Position numbers and translations under genes: made by a program
Origin: Candidatus Anoxychlamydiales bacterium
Lineage (GTDB): Bacteria; Chlamydiota; Chlamydiia; Chlamydiales; SM23-39
DNA: 5,787 bases
Direction: 5' to 3'
Assembly (NCBI GenBank): GCA_011064905.1
Contig: JAAKFW010000107.1
Location: 1 to 5,787 of the forward strand
The notes under the pieces: model-generated
Database searches by the model: none
What the model was told of the DNA's origin: nothing
What the model saw: the letters and a program-made list of their open reading frames with translations, nothing else
Part shown: piece by piece, positions 1 through 5,651 of the stretch
How positions within the stretch are numbered: the first letter of the stretch is position 1
How the letters are laid out: the number at the start of each line of letters is the position of its first letter

Positions 1-60
1 TTTCAACACAAAAAACGGAAGAATTTACCAAAATTTAGCATAAAAACAACCTTTCCGTTC

Positions 61-116
61 TAAATCAAGAGATTTTTTGTTTATTTACTCAAAATCCTTC
101 AGCTCGAAACAGTCCC
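61..116. repeat. 56-bp dispersed direct repeat, copy 1
   Basis: This sequence recurs at 1537-1592 in the same orientation with two substitutions (G79 versus C1555, C96 versus T1572). Similarity stops abruptly at both ends, so the unit is well bounded in this pair. It starts with a small inverted repeat, AAATC-AAGA-GATTT (62-75), followed by a T run, and ends in AGCTCGAAACAGTCCC. It lies downstream of the minus-strand gene at 173-982. I see no transposase, terminal inverted repeats or coding frame shared by both copies. It may be a short non-autonomous mobile or intergenic repeat; its family is unknown to me. Confidence 0.85.
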
Positions 117-144
117 TTATAGGAAATAGGGTTTAATCAACCCC

Positions 145-163
145 AAAAAGCAAGTTAAGCTTT
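145..163 (-). terminator. weak possible terminator after the membrane-protein gene
   Basis: Read on the minus strand, this begins 9 nt after the TAA of the upstream gene. It has a 5-bp stem (AAAGC/GCTTT) around a 7-nt loop, and the 3' arm runs into a total of five T. The stem is short and mostly A-T, so intrinsic termination would be weak. A second small stem, GGGTT/AACCC (129-143), follows with no T run. Confidence 0.22.
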
Positions 164-172
164 AGATAAAAA

Positions 173-982
173 TTATGCCCACCATACTTCACCAATAAAT
201 CCTATAAAAGGCCATAAAAACTTTGGATTAAAAGAAACAGTATCTTCCTCAATGATTTCCCAGGAATAATGATATGAAGGTATAGAGAGAAAAGAAAAAT
301 GGAAATAAGGATTTGAATCATCAAACTTTACTAACTTTCTTATACCACGGATTAAAAGTTTTCCATCTGGAGAGTGAATTGTAAGCTGTGGGTTTTCATG
401 ATGAAGAATAGATTTTGCAAATAGTTCCTGCTTTTCATTATAAAATAAAAATTCAGCTCTGTTTTTAGTTTTAAAAACACCTCTAATGTACCCTATAACA
501 TTATTATTATTATCTTTTACTTCATAAGATTTAAGAAAGTCAAATAATGAACCGTATGAAAATAGATTAGCTTTACAAATGGCTTGTACCTGATCATTAA
601 TTTTCAAAGTATATGTACGTGTCCAATTATTTAATCTTTCAACTTCTCCATAATATACATTGTTTTTACGAATTCTAAATGATTTTACTTTCAATTGAGA
701 TAATTCAAAAGGACTATAGTTATAGCTTCTTAAAACAAATTTTCCTTTCACATATGCATCATAAGTATTAAAAGCTTTAGTATTAGTAGCTTCGTAAACA
801 TGCAATTTTGAGATAGAATGGATTATATCAAATGCAATAGTAAATAAAAAAATAGTGCCTAATGAAAAAAATATTATTGCAAATTTTATTACTTTTTTAA
901 AAGTAGCCTCTTTTCTAGTAGGAAATAAATTACTTGTATAATTAAAACTTATAAGTTTATTTGAAACTTTTGTTGCAGTCAT
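173..982 (-). CDS. hypothetical single-pass membrane protein
   Basis: I do not recognise this 269-residue protein. Residues 31-54 form one strongly hydrophobic helix, preceded by a basic stretch (TRKEATFKK). This predicts a short cytosolic N-terminus and a large domain outside the membrane. Residues 75-245 alternate hydrophobic and polar residues in short strands separated by turns such as DNNNN (157-161) and SPDGK (204-208), which suggests a beta-rich fold. The rhythm of 'strand, D-x-N-G-like turn, strand' around 150-215 resembles LURP-one/tubby-like domains, but that is a weak impression, not an assignment. The C-terminus is aromatic (FLWPFIGFIGEVWWA). The ATG at 982 is supported by an AGGAA ribosome site (991-995) with an 8-nt spacer. 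The gene points away from the T3SS operon and is probably transcribed alone. The helix is a single lobe, so it lacks the bilobed hydrophobic signature of chlamydial Inc proteins. Confidence 0.8.
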   Translation of the reverse strand: MTATKVSNKLISFNYTSNLFPTRKEATFKKVIKFAIIFFSLGTIFLFTIAFDIIHSISKLHVYEATNTKAFNTYDAYVKGKFVLRSYNYSPFELSQLKVKSFRIRKNNVYYGEVERLNNWTRTYTLKINDQVQAICKANLFSYGSLFDFLKSYEVKDNNNNVIGYIRGVFKTKNRAEFLFYNEKQELFAKSILHHENPQLTIHSPDGKLLIRGIRKLVKFDDSNPYFHFSFLSIPSYHYSWEIIEEDTVSFNPKFLWPFIGFIGEVWWA

Positions 983-1011
983 TTTTTTTGTTCCTAGTTA
1001 TCAAAACTAAA

Positions 1012-1040
1012 ACCATATAATTAATATAGCTTGTTTTCAA
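1012..1040 (-). promoter_or_regulatory. candidate sigma-70-type promoter for the 173-982 gene
   Basis: Read on the minus strand, a -35 element TTGAAA (1035-1040, 5 of 6 to consensus) and a -10 element TATGGT (1012-1017, 4 of 6) are separated by exactly 17 nt. Transcription would start near 1005, about 23 nt upstream of the ATG, leaving just enough leader for the AGGAA site. In such AT-rich DNA chance matches are common, so this is only a candidate. Confidence 0.35.
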
Positions 1041-1099
1041 TTAAAAAAAGAGGTTCATCATAAAAATTGGGGCCTGACAAAAAATCTATAAAAAAAATA

Positions 1100-1540
1100 T
1101 TAGAGTTGTTTTTTGCAAAAATTCTTTAATTTTGGAAGAAAGTCTTCATAGAGGCATGGAGTAGGCATTGCTTCAAAAAAAGATCTATCTTCTGATCTGT
1201 CCTCTGATGTAATGACACCTTCCAAGGATATATGCATTGGTTTTTTTCCACAATCGAATCTCCAAAAACCAGCTCCTGAAATAGGTTCCTTGCTGGTATT
1301 TGGAACTTTCCAGTATTGAAGTTTAGCTTGATCATCATATTTTAAACATTCTCCACCACCTATGCATAGAGAGGAGTCAAGAAATCGATCAGTTTTTTTC
1401 TTTGCAGCTCCTCTAAAAAATGCCGAAAGTATTTTTTGATCATGCACTACTAAATCTTTATTTTTATCCAAATCATAGAAAAGGGAGTCAGCGATTAGTT
1501 CATGAGCAGGTGAATAATTATCAATACCTAATGCAATAAA
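1100..1540 (-). pseudogene. 5'-truncated gene of unknown function (remnant)
   Basis: On the minus strand this frame is open from a TGA at 1541-1543, inside repeat copy 2, to a TAA at 1100-1102. It encodes about 145 residues, of which the last 123 follow a TTG codon at 1469-1471. There is no in-frame ATG at all. The TTG has no Shine-Dalgarno sequence ahead of it, and the frame upstream of it looks like ordinary protein sequence (residues such as DNYSPAHELIADSLFYDL). The simplest reading is that the true N-terminus was lost where the repeat begins. The remnant has five cysteines, a CIGGGEC motif, a GAGFWRFDCG segment and a short SEDR-SEDR duplication. I recognise no domain. If TTG is used, it could still make a 123-residue protein, so a short functional gene is the alternative. 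Confidence 0.55.
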
Positions 1541-1592
1541 TCAAGAGATTTTTTCTTTATTTACTCAAAATTCTTCAGCTCGAAACAGTCCC
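1537..1592. repeat. 56-bp dispersed direct repeat, copy 2
   Basis: This is the second copy of the repeat at 61-116, in the same orientation, matching at 54 of 56 positions. Its left end coincides with the point where the truncated minus-strand gene loses its reading frame: two TGA stops fall within the repeat in that frame (1541-1543 and 1565-1567). Its right end opens into the intergenic stretch ahead of the T3SS operon. The two copies are 1476 bp apart and bracket the accessory segment. Confidence 0.85.
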
Positions 1593-1801
1593 AGTAACTA
1601 TTTGCAAAAAGAACTCTTAGACAAAAAAAATCCGATTAAAGTTTGATTTTTCTTCTTTAAAAAAGAAAAAAGAAAAAACTTAAAAGTTTTAAATCAAATA
1701 ACTTAACCTAGCAATTCTTAAGGATTTTATAAATTTTATATTTTTTTTCTTTTAATCAATAAAAAAAAGTCTCAAAATGAAATATAAGATTGGGGTATTT
1801 C
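1593..1801. other. AT-rich intergenic region upstream of the T3SS operon
   Basis: No gene is visible here. It presumably contains the operon promoter, but no good -35/-10 pair stands out. The best loose match is TTAACC (1703-1708) with TATAAA (1728-1733), whose 19-nt spacer is too long for confidence. An imperfect A/T-only inverted repeat (1647-1673, core TTCTTT/AAAGAA) and several A- and T-tracts suggest flexible or bent DNA. A 10-codon frame, ATG 1777 to TGA 1809, overlaps the start of the chaperone gene in another frame. Confidence 0.5.
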
Positions 1802-2206
1802 GTGCATGAGCATATAAAAAAGATAGTTAAAGTTTTAGAGCTTGAACTTCCAAAACAAGAAAAAGATAAAAGTTTTATAATTGAAATCACAAAAGAATTA
1901 GAAGTAAAAATCTTTGATTTAGAACCGGGTTTTTATTTCTTAACAAATATAGCTCCTTGCCCAAATGAAAAAAAAGAAGATCTTTTTATTTATTTGATGA
2001 GAGCAAACCTTTTAGGCCAAGGAACGGGCAGAAGTAGAATTGGAATGGATATGGAAGAAAAATTCTTGACTCTCTCGTATCTTGTAGATTATGAAGTAAA
2101 CTATCTAGAGTTTAAAGAGAAGCTAGAGGATTTTGTAAATTATATTAACTTTTGGAAAAAAGAAATAACACACCACAAAGAAAAAGCAATAAGCTCTATT
2201 TTATAA
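1802..2206 (+). CDS. scc4: T3SS chaperone, CesT/SycE class, Scc4 (CT663) homologue
   Basis: This small acidic class-I secretion chaperone opens the operon, in the position CT663 has in C. trachomatis. From GTG 1802 it has 134 residues. The CesT pattern is clear: an N-terminal amphipathic helix, a central beta sheet (25-50), then LFIYLMRANLLGQGTG (61-76), IGMD (80-83) and a C-terminal helix with FVNYINFW (111-118). These correspond to the family's helix-NLxGxxTGGxxLGLD-strand-helix core. C. trachomatis Scc4 is known as part of an Scc1-Scc4 chaperone for CopN and as a protein binding RNA polymerase beta and sigma66; whether both roles hold here is inference. Start choice: TTG 1790 is the only other credible in-frame start after the TGA at 1778-1780, but it has no ribosome site. 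GTG 1802 has GGGG (1792-1795) 6 nt upstream and gives an N-terminus of family-like length. The SctD gene follows after 13 nt. Confidence 0.82.
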   Translation: MHEHIKKIVKVLELELPKQEKDKSFIIEITKELEVKIFDLEPGFYFLTNIAPCPNEKKEDLFIYLMRANLLGQGTGRSRIGMDMEEKFLTLSYLVDYEVNYLEFKEKLEDFVNYINFWKKEITHHKEKAISSIL

Positions 2207-2219
2207 GGGATTTTTTTTA

Positions 2220-3998
2220 ATGAAATTAATAGCAACTGAAGGTCCTTTAAAGGGACAAGTTTTAGATCTAAAAGAAAAAGATGAATGGATTTTAGGTAGA
2301 GATCCGACTGAGTGCAGTTTTCTATTAGAAGATACCACTGTCTCTAGAAAACATGCAAAGATTTATAAAACTAAAGATGGCTATGTAATAAAAAATCTAT
2401 CCACAACAAATCCAATCGAAGTTAATGATGAAAGAGTTGATGAATATATTTTAGAAGAAAACGATAAATTAAAAATTGGAGATACTCTATTTATATATAC
2501 AGCTCTAGAAGAAGCCGATCTCAAAGAAGAACCCAAAGAAGAAGAAGAGTTAGCAGAAATATCTGAAGAGAAAAAAGCTCCCTCTCTTAAAGAAGATGAT
2601 GATGAAATTGAAAAAGAAAAAATAATAGAACCTACAGATGAAACAATTTTTGAAGCAGAAGAAGAAACACCACTTTCGCTTTTAATCGATGCCCCTTTTA
2701 TTTTAAAAGTTATATCTGGCGCTAACGCAGGTTCTGAATTTGGAATGGAAAAATCAAAAAGTTTCATTATCGGAAAAGATGTAGCTCAAGCAGATATTAT
2801 ATTTTCAGACATGAGTGTTTCTAAACAAAATACAAAAATTACAATCGATGAAAATTCAGATATTTTTGTTGAAGATCTAGGATCCAAAAACGGAACTTAT
2901 GTAAATAACAAAAAAATAGAAGAGAAAACAAAAATCACACCTCATGATTTAATAACTCTTGGAACTACAACATTTTTAGTTATTGAAAAAGAAGCAGCTC
3001 AAGAAACTATCTATTCCCCTGCTCCCACCTTTGAAGTTGAAGAGGACAAGAAGGAAGAGGAAAAAGAACTTTTAACAAAAAAAACTGTTTGGAAAAAACA
3101 GTTTATTCCAACTAGACATTTGATATTTGCAGGATCTTTTATAATTATATTTTTTATAATATTTTTAAGTTTTTTTGGGCTTTTTAAAGCAAAAGATATC
3201 GAAGTGGTAAAAAAAATGCCAACTGAGAAAATCCAAAATATCATAAAGGAATATGATACGATCGAGTTTTCATTCAATGATGCTAGCGCAAACCTATTTT
3301 TAGCAGGTCATGTTTTGACAAGTATCGATAAACAAGAGCTCATGTATGATCTAAAAGTCTTAAGTTTCATTAAAAATATCGAAGATAATATTATTATTGA
3401 TGAGATAACTGTAAAAAACTTTAATGACTCTTTAAATGAAGAAGAGAGTTTTAGATCAGTTTTTTCATTAGCTAATCAACCGGGAAATTACGTTTTAGAA
3501 GGATATGTAAAAACAGCTGCTAATTATAGTGGTCTAAATAGCTTTGTAAATTCAAATTTCCCATATCTTGATAAATTAGAGAACAGAGTTGTAATCGATC
3601 AAGTACTTCAAGTTCAAATAGCCACGCTTCTTACAAAAAATGGCTTTACTCTTAGTTTTGAGCTGATCTCCGGCAAGCTCGTTTTAGTTGGTAGATACAA
3701 TAAAAACCAAGCTTCTAGCTATAAAATTTTGATGCAAGAGTTTTTAAAAACACCAGGTATTCATTCGATAAAAAATCTAGCAATTGCATCTGATGGAATG
3801 ATGGCTAGAATAGATTTAACTAGTAAATATAAAATAACCGGCTGGGCAAAATATGATGGTCAGAACTCAGTTGTGGCAAATGGAAAAATTATAATTTCAG
3901 GTGATACTTTAGATGGTCTGGATGTTACTAATGTTTCAGAAAATGCAATTTTACTTGAAAAAGATGATATAAAGTATAAAATAAACTATAGCCCCTAA
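2220..3998 (+). CDS. sctD: T3SS inner-membrane ring protein SctD/CdsD with two FHA domains
   Basis: SctD builds the outer ring of the basal body at the inner membrane. FHA1 (about 1-95) has GR (26-27), SRKH (42-45), N59, N64 and N69. An acidic Glu/Lys linker spans about 96-155. FHA2 (about 160-256) has GK (185-186), SKQN (201-204) and DLGSKNGTYVN (219-229). A second charged linker ends in basic WKK and TRH, followed by one transmembrane helix (301-322). The periplasmic part (323-592) holds three BON/ring-building-like modules (about 340-395, 415-475, 476-525) and a C-terminal segment with NGKIISGDTLDG-type beta turns. Having two cytosolic FHA domains, where most bacteria have one, matches chlamydial CdsD. 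At 592 aa it is much shorter than the roughly 830 aa I recall for C. trachomatis, chiefly through shorter linkers. In C. pneumoniae the kinase PknD phosphorylates CdsD, so FHA-phosphothreonine contacts are plausible. AAGGGA (2205-2210), overlapping the previous stop, is its ribosome site. Confidence 0.95.
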   Translation: MKLIATEGPLKGQVLDLKEKDEWILGRDPTECSFLLEDTTVSRKHAKIYKTKDGYVIKNLSTTNPIEVNDERVDEYILEENDKLKIGDTLFIYTALEEADLKEEPKEEEELAEISEEKKAPSLKEDDDEIEKEKIIEPTDETIFEAEEETPLSLLIDAPFILKVISGANAGSEFGMEKSKSFIIGKDVAQADIIFSDMSVSKQNTKITIDENSDIFVEDLGSKNGTYVNNKKIEEKTKITPHDLITLGTTTFLVIEKEAAQETIYSPAPTFEVEEDKKEEEKELLTKKTVWKKQFIPTRHLIFAGSFIIIFFIIFLSFFGLFKAKDIEVVKKMPTEKIQNIIKEYDTIEFSFNDASANLFLAGHVLTSIDKQELMYDLKVLSFIKNIEDNIIIDEITVKNFNDSLNEEESFRSVFSLANQPGNYVLEGYVKTAANYSGLNSFVNSNFPYLDKLENRVVIDQVLQVQIATLLTKNGFTLSFELISGKLVLVGRYNKNQASSYKILMQEFLKTPGIHSIKNLAIASDGMMARIDLTSKYKITGWAKYDGQNSVVANGKIIISGDTLDGLDVTNVSENAILLEKDDIKYKINYSP

Positions 3999-4015
3999 AA
4001 AAAAGGAGACATCTC

Positions 4016-4249
4016 ATGTTTGGTTTGGAAAAATCTCCAAGAGAGAAATTTGACTTCGATTTAGAAGTTGATTTAAAAGATAACCCTAAAAAAGCTAAAG
4101 AGCTTATGAATACAATTGAGGGTAACATAAACAAAATAAAGAAAAAGTTAAAAAGCGGTGGATCTAAAGAAGAGTTAAATAAATTAGGAACTCTTTTGCA
4201 GGGTTACACTGCGCTTGTAAAAGTATTAAAAAAATCACAAAAAACTTAA
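4016..4249 (+). CDS. cdsE: CdsE, needle-subunit co-chaperone (YscE-like)
   Basis: This 77-residue protein lies between SctD and the needle gene, where CT665 (CdsE) lies in Chlamydia. The N-terminus has SPREKFDFDLE (7-17), then a helical hairpin: charged helix about 24-47, a GG turn at 48-49, and helix about 51-74 with LGTLLQGYTALVKVL. That two-helix shape and size fit YscE-type proteins, which bind the needle monomer together with a YscG-type TPR protein. CdsE and CdsG were shown to chaperone CdsF in C. trachomatis. No signal peptide or membrane segment is present, so it is expected in the cytosol. The ribosome site AGGAG (4004-4008) has a 7-nt spacer. Assignment rests on position plus hairpin shape; primary-sequence motifs are weak in this family. 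Confidence 0.85.
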   Translation: MFGLEKSPREKFDFDLEVDLKDNPKKAKELMNTIEGNINKIKKKLKSGGSKEELNKLGTLLQGYTALVKVLKKSQKT

Positions 4250-4265
4250 AATTAGGAGTTAAAAG

Positions 4266-4544
4266 ATGTCAAACGGTGATCTTCAAGGTGGAGAAGGAAA
4301 GATATCATGGAAGTGTACGCTAACATTTTCTGGATTGATATCAAAGTATAGAGATCTTCAATCTAAAGTTGTAAAACAAGTCCAAGCGCTCGCTAGCTCT
4401 ATTTGTAAAGCAACTCCAGGAAAGTTTTTACTAGTTCAGTTTTCAATGAGCCAAGTAACTCAAATTGGAGAGTCTATATCAAATTTGATAAGCCAGGTAA
4501 ATTCTCTCGTAAATGCCGCTGTGCGTAACCAAAAAGTACAATAG
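4266..4544 (+). CDS. sctF: T3SS needle subunit SctF/CdsF
   Basis: This is a 92-residue needle monomer. It has the family's helix-loop-helix layout: first helix about 21-46, a Pro-Gly loop (T50 P51 G52), then the conserved C-terminal helix beginning LLVQFSMSQ (55-63) and ending near Q89. The loop followed by LLxxQ is the recognisable needle signature. It is somewhat longer than the roughly 80 residues usual for needles because of a Gly-rich N-terminus. Two cysteines, C17 and C47, are unusual for needle proteins in general, although disulfide bonding of T3SS components has been described for Chlamydia elementary bodies. The subunit is exported by SctN and kept monomeric by CdsE and CdsG, whose genes flank it. 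The ribosome site AGGAG (4254-4258) has a 7-nt spacer. Its last 70 or so residues resemble the C-terminus of the CT668-like protein downstream. Confidence 0.9.
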   Translation: MSNGDLQGGEGKISWKCTLTFSGLISKYRDLQSKVVKQVQALASSICKATPGKFLLVQFSMSQVTQIGESISNLISQVNSLVNAAVRNQKVQ

Positions 4545-4571
4545 ATTTAAATTAACTTAAAAGGAAAAAAA

Positions 4572-5003
4572 ATGAGTGTTTTAGATGAATATAAAAATGA
4601 TTTTCTGCTTTTTGTAGAATCTGGTTTCATTGCAATCAATCAAACTGATGAAGACTCAACAATAAAGCTATTTAAAGCAGCTGAACTTTTAGATAAAACA
4701 AATCCACTCATAAAAATTGGATTTGGTTATTTAGCGCTTCATAAATTAGAGTTAAAAAAAGCAATTACAGCTTTTGAAGAAGTTTTGAAAAAAGATCCAA
4801 AAAATGATATGGCAAAAGCATTTTTAGGTATCGCAATTTCCATGACTCCAAAAAATATGCTTAAAGGAGAAAAACTTTTAGAAGAAACTCTACAATCTGA
4901 TGATAAAGAGGTCAAAAAGCTAGCTACTATTGCTCTTGATTTTGTTGATAAATTCATAAAAAAAGAGCCAACCCCTGTTGAACCTAAAAAAAAGAGTAAA
5001 TAA
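4572..5003 (+). CDS. cdsG: CdsG, TPR needle chaperone (YscG-like)
   Basis: This 143-residue cytosolic protein consists of three TPR-like helical pairs: about 11-44, 45-78 (GYLALHKLELKKAITAFEE is the most canonical) and 79-112. They are followed by a helix to about 130 and a basic tail (PKKKSK) rich in proline and lysine. YscG-type TPR proteins cradle the C-terminal helix of the needle monomer, with CdsE as partner. The position directly after the needle gene matches CT667 in C. trachomatis, where the protein was shown to bind CdsF. AAGGA (4561-4565) with a 6-nt spacer is its ribosome site, following a 27-nt gap after sctF, the longest gap inside the operon. A generic SycD/LcrH chaperone is less likely because only this pairing fits the neighbourhood. 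Confidence 0.88.
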   Translation: MSVLDEYKNDFLLFVESGFIAINQTDEDSTIKLFKAAELLDKTNPLIKIGFGYLALHKLELKKAITAFEEVLKKDPKNDMAKAFLGIAISMTPKNMLKGEKLLEETLQSDDKEVKKLATIALDFVDKFIKKEPTPVEPKKKSK

Positions 5004-5005
5004 AT

Positions 5006-5650
5006 ATGATTAAACCTTTAGTTGATCCCACAGGAGCATCTGATCCTTCAAAAATAACTCCTGATAAAACCACTCAAAAGGGCATGAATCAGCCTGACAC
5101 TTCTTCTTTTCAAGCATATAAAGAAGAAGCGCCTGCGGCTCCTCCCACTTCAAAAGCAACAGAAATGACCCCTATGGATCTAGCAACAAAAGCCGGGATA
5201 TCAACAACTCCAACATACCAATCACTTTTAGCTCAAACAGCAAACACTCAAGATACTCTAGGAAATGCTCAAAGTAGTTTACAAACTCCTAACTTAAAAC
5301 TTAAAAAATCTCAAACAGATCTTTTAAACACAAAACTAAACAGTGCTAATGTAAATCTGCAAAGTGCAAATGAAAAATTGGGTGCTAAGGTTCCCGATCA
5401 AACTCAGGTTCCTAAAAATTCTAGTCCTGTAGCTAGATTTGTTGGTCTTCTTACAGATGGACAAAATAAATTAAATGAAGCCAAAACAACTCTTCAAAAC
5501 TTAAAATCAGGCCAAGGAGCTTTGCAACCGGGACAAATGCTGCTCATTCAAGTAAAACTCTCTCAGGCCCAGCAAGAAATAGAGTATTCATCAGTACTAC
5601 TGAGTTCTGTCGTGTCTTCTTTAAAAACAATTTTAGGCATTCAGATATAA
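5006..5650 (+). CDS. CT668-like T3SS protein with C-terminal needle/inner-rod-like domain
   Basis: This 214-residue protein lies between the needle chaperone and SctN, as CT668 does in C. trachomatis. Residues 1-75 are rich in Pro, Ser, Thr and Ala, look disordered, and could carry a secretion signal. Residues 80-127 form an Asn/Gln-rich helix with a heptad SANxxL repeat (113-118, 120-125). Residues 144-213 align without gaps to needle residues 20-89 with 21 identities by my count, sharing FxGL, PGxxLLxQ, SQ and a final Q. The C-terminal helix, ending LKTILGIQI, has the look of inner-rod (SctI) proteins, which share the needle fold. I infer a structural, exported subunit, possibly SctI; a secreted effector or second needle-type protein is also possible. 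It starts 2 nt after the cdsG stop with only a weak AAGAG site (4992-4996), so translational coupling is likely. No membrane segment is convincing. Confidence 0.85.
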   Translation: MIKPLVDPTGASDPSKITPDKTTQKGMNQPDTSSFQAYKEEAPAAPPTSKATEMTPMDLATKAGISTTPTYQSLLAQTANTQDTLGNAQSSLQTPNLKLKKSQTDLLNTKLNSANVNLQSANEKLGAKVPDQTQVPKNSSPVARFVGLLTDGQNKLNEAKTTLQNLKSGQGALQPGQMLLIQVKLSQAQQEIEYSSVLLSSVVSSLKTILGIQI

Positions 5651-5651
5651 T

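Noticed and set aside
14..59. Inverted repeat AACGGAA (14-20) / TTCCGTT (53-59)
   Set aside because: The 7-bp arms are separated by 32 nt with no T run or other element signature; chance is likely.
61..116. Reading the repeat on the minus strand as a shared coding tail ending GLFRAEEF-stop
   Set aside because: Upstream of this tail the two copies share no sequence and copy 2 has an early in-frame TAG, so no common protein is supported.
1126..1338. Open frame of about 70 codons inside the truncated minus-strand gene
   Set aside because: It lies in another frame of the same strand, has no ribosome site, and the longer frame looks more protein-like.
1647..1673. A/T-only hairpin ahead of the T3SS operon as a terminator
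   Set aside because: The stem contains mismatches and almost no GC, and no T tract follows on either strand.
2381..2767. Antisense open frame of about 128 codons within sctD, very rich in serine
   Set aside because: The serine runs are the reverse complement of the Glu/Lys codons of the acidic linker; it is a shadow of sctD.
3011..3277. Antisense open frame across the transmembrane part of sctD
   Set aside because: It is opposite a well-supported domain-bearing gene, with a serine-rich start mirrored from Glu codons; no ribosome site.
3928..4134. Antisense open frame spanning the sctD-cdsE junction
   Set aside because: It covers the ribosome site and coding parts of two well-supported genes; shadow frame.
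4739..4957. Antisense open frame in cdsG
   Set aside because: It mirrors the TPR gene and has no independent signals.
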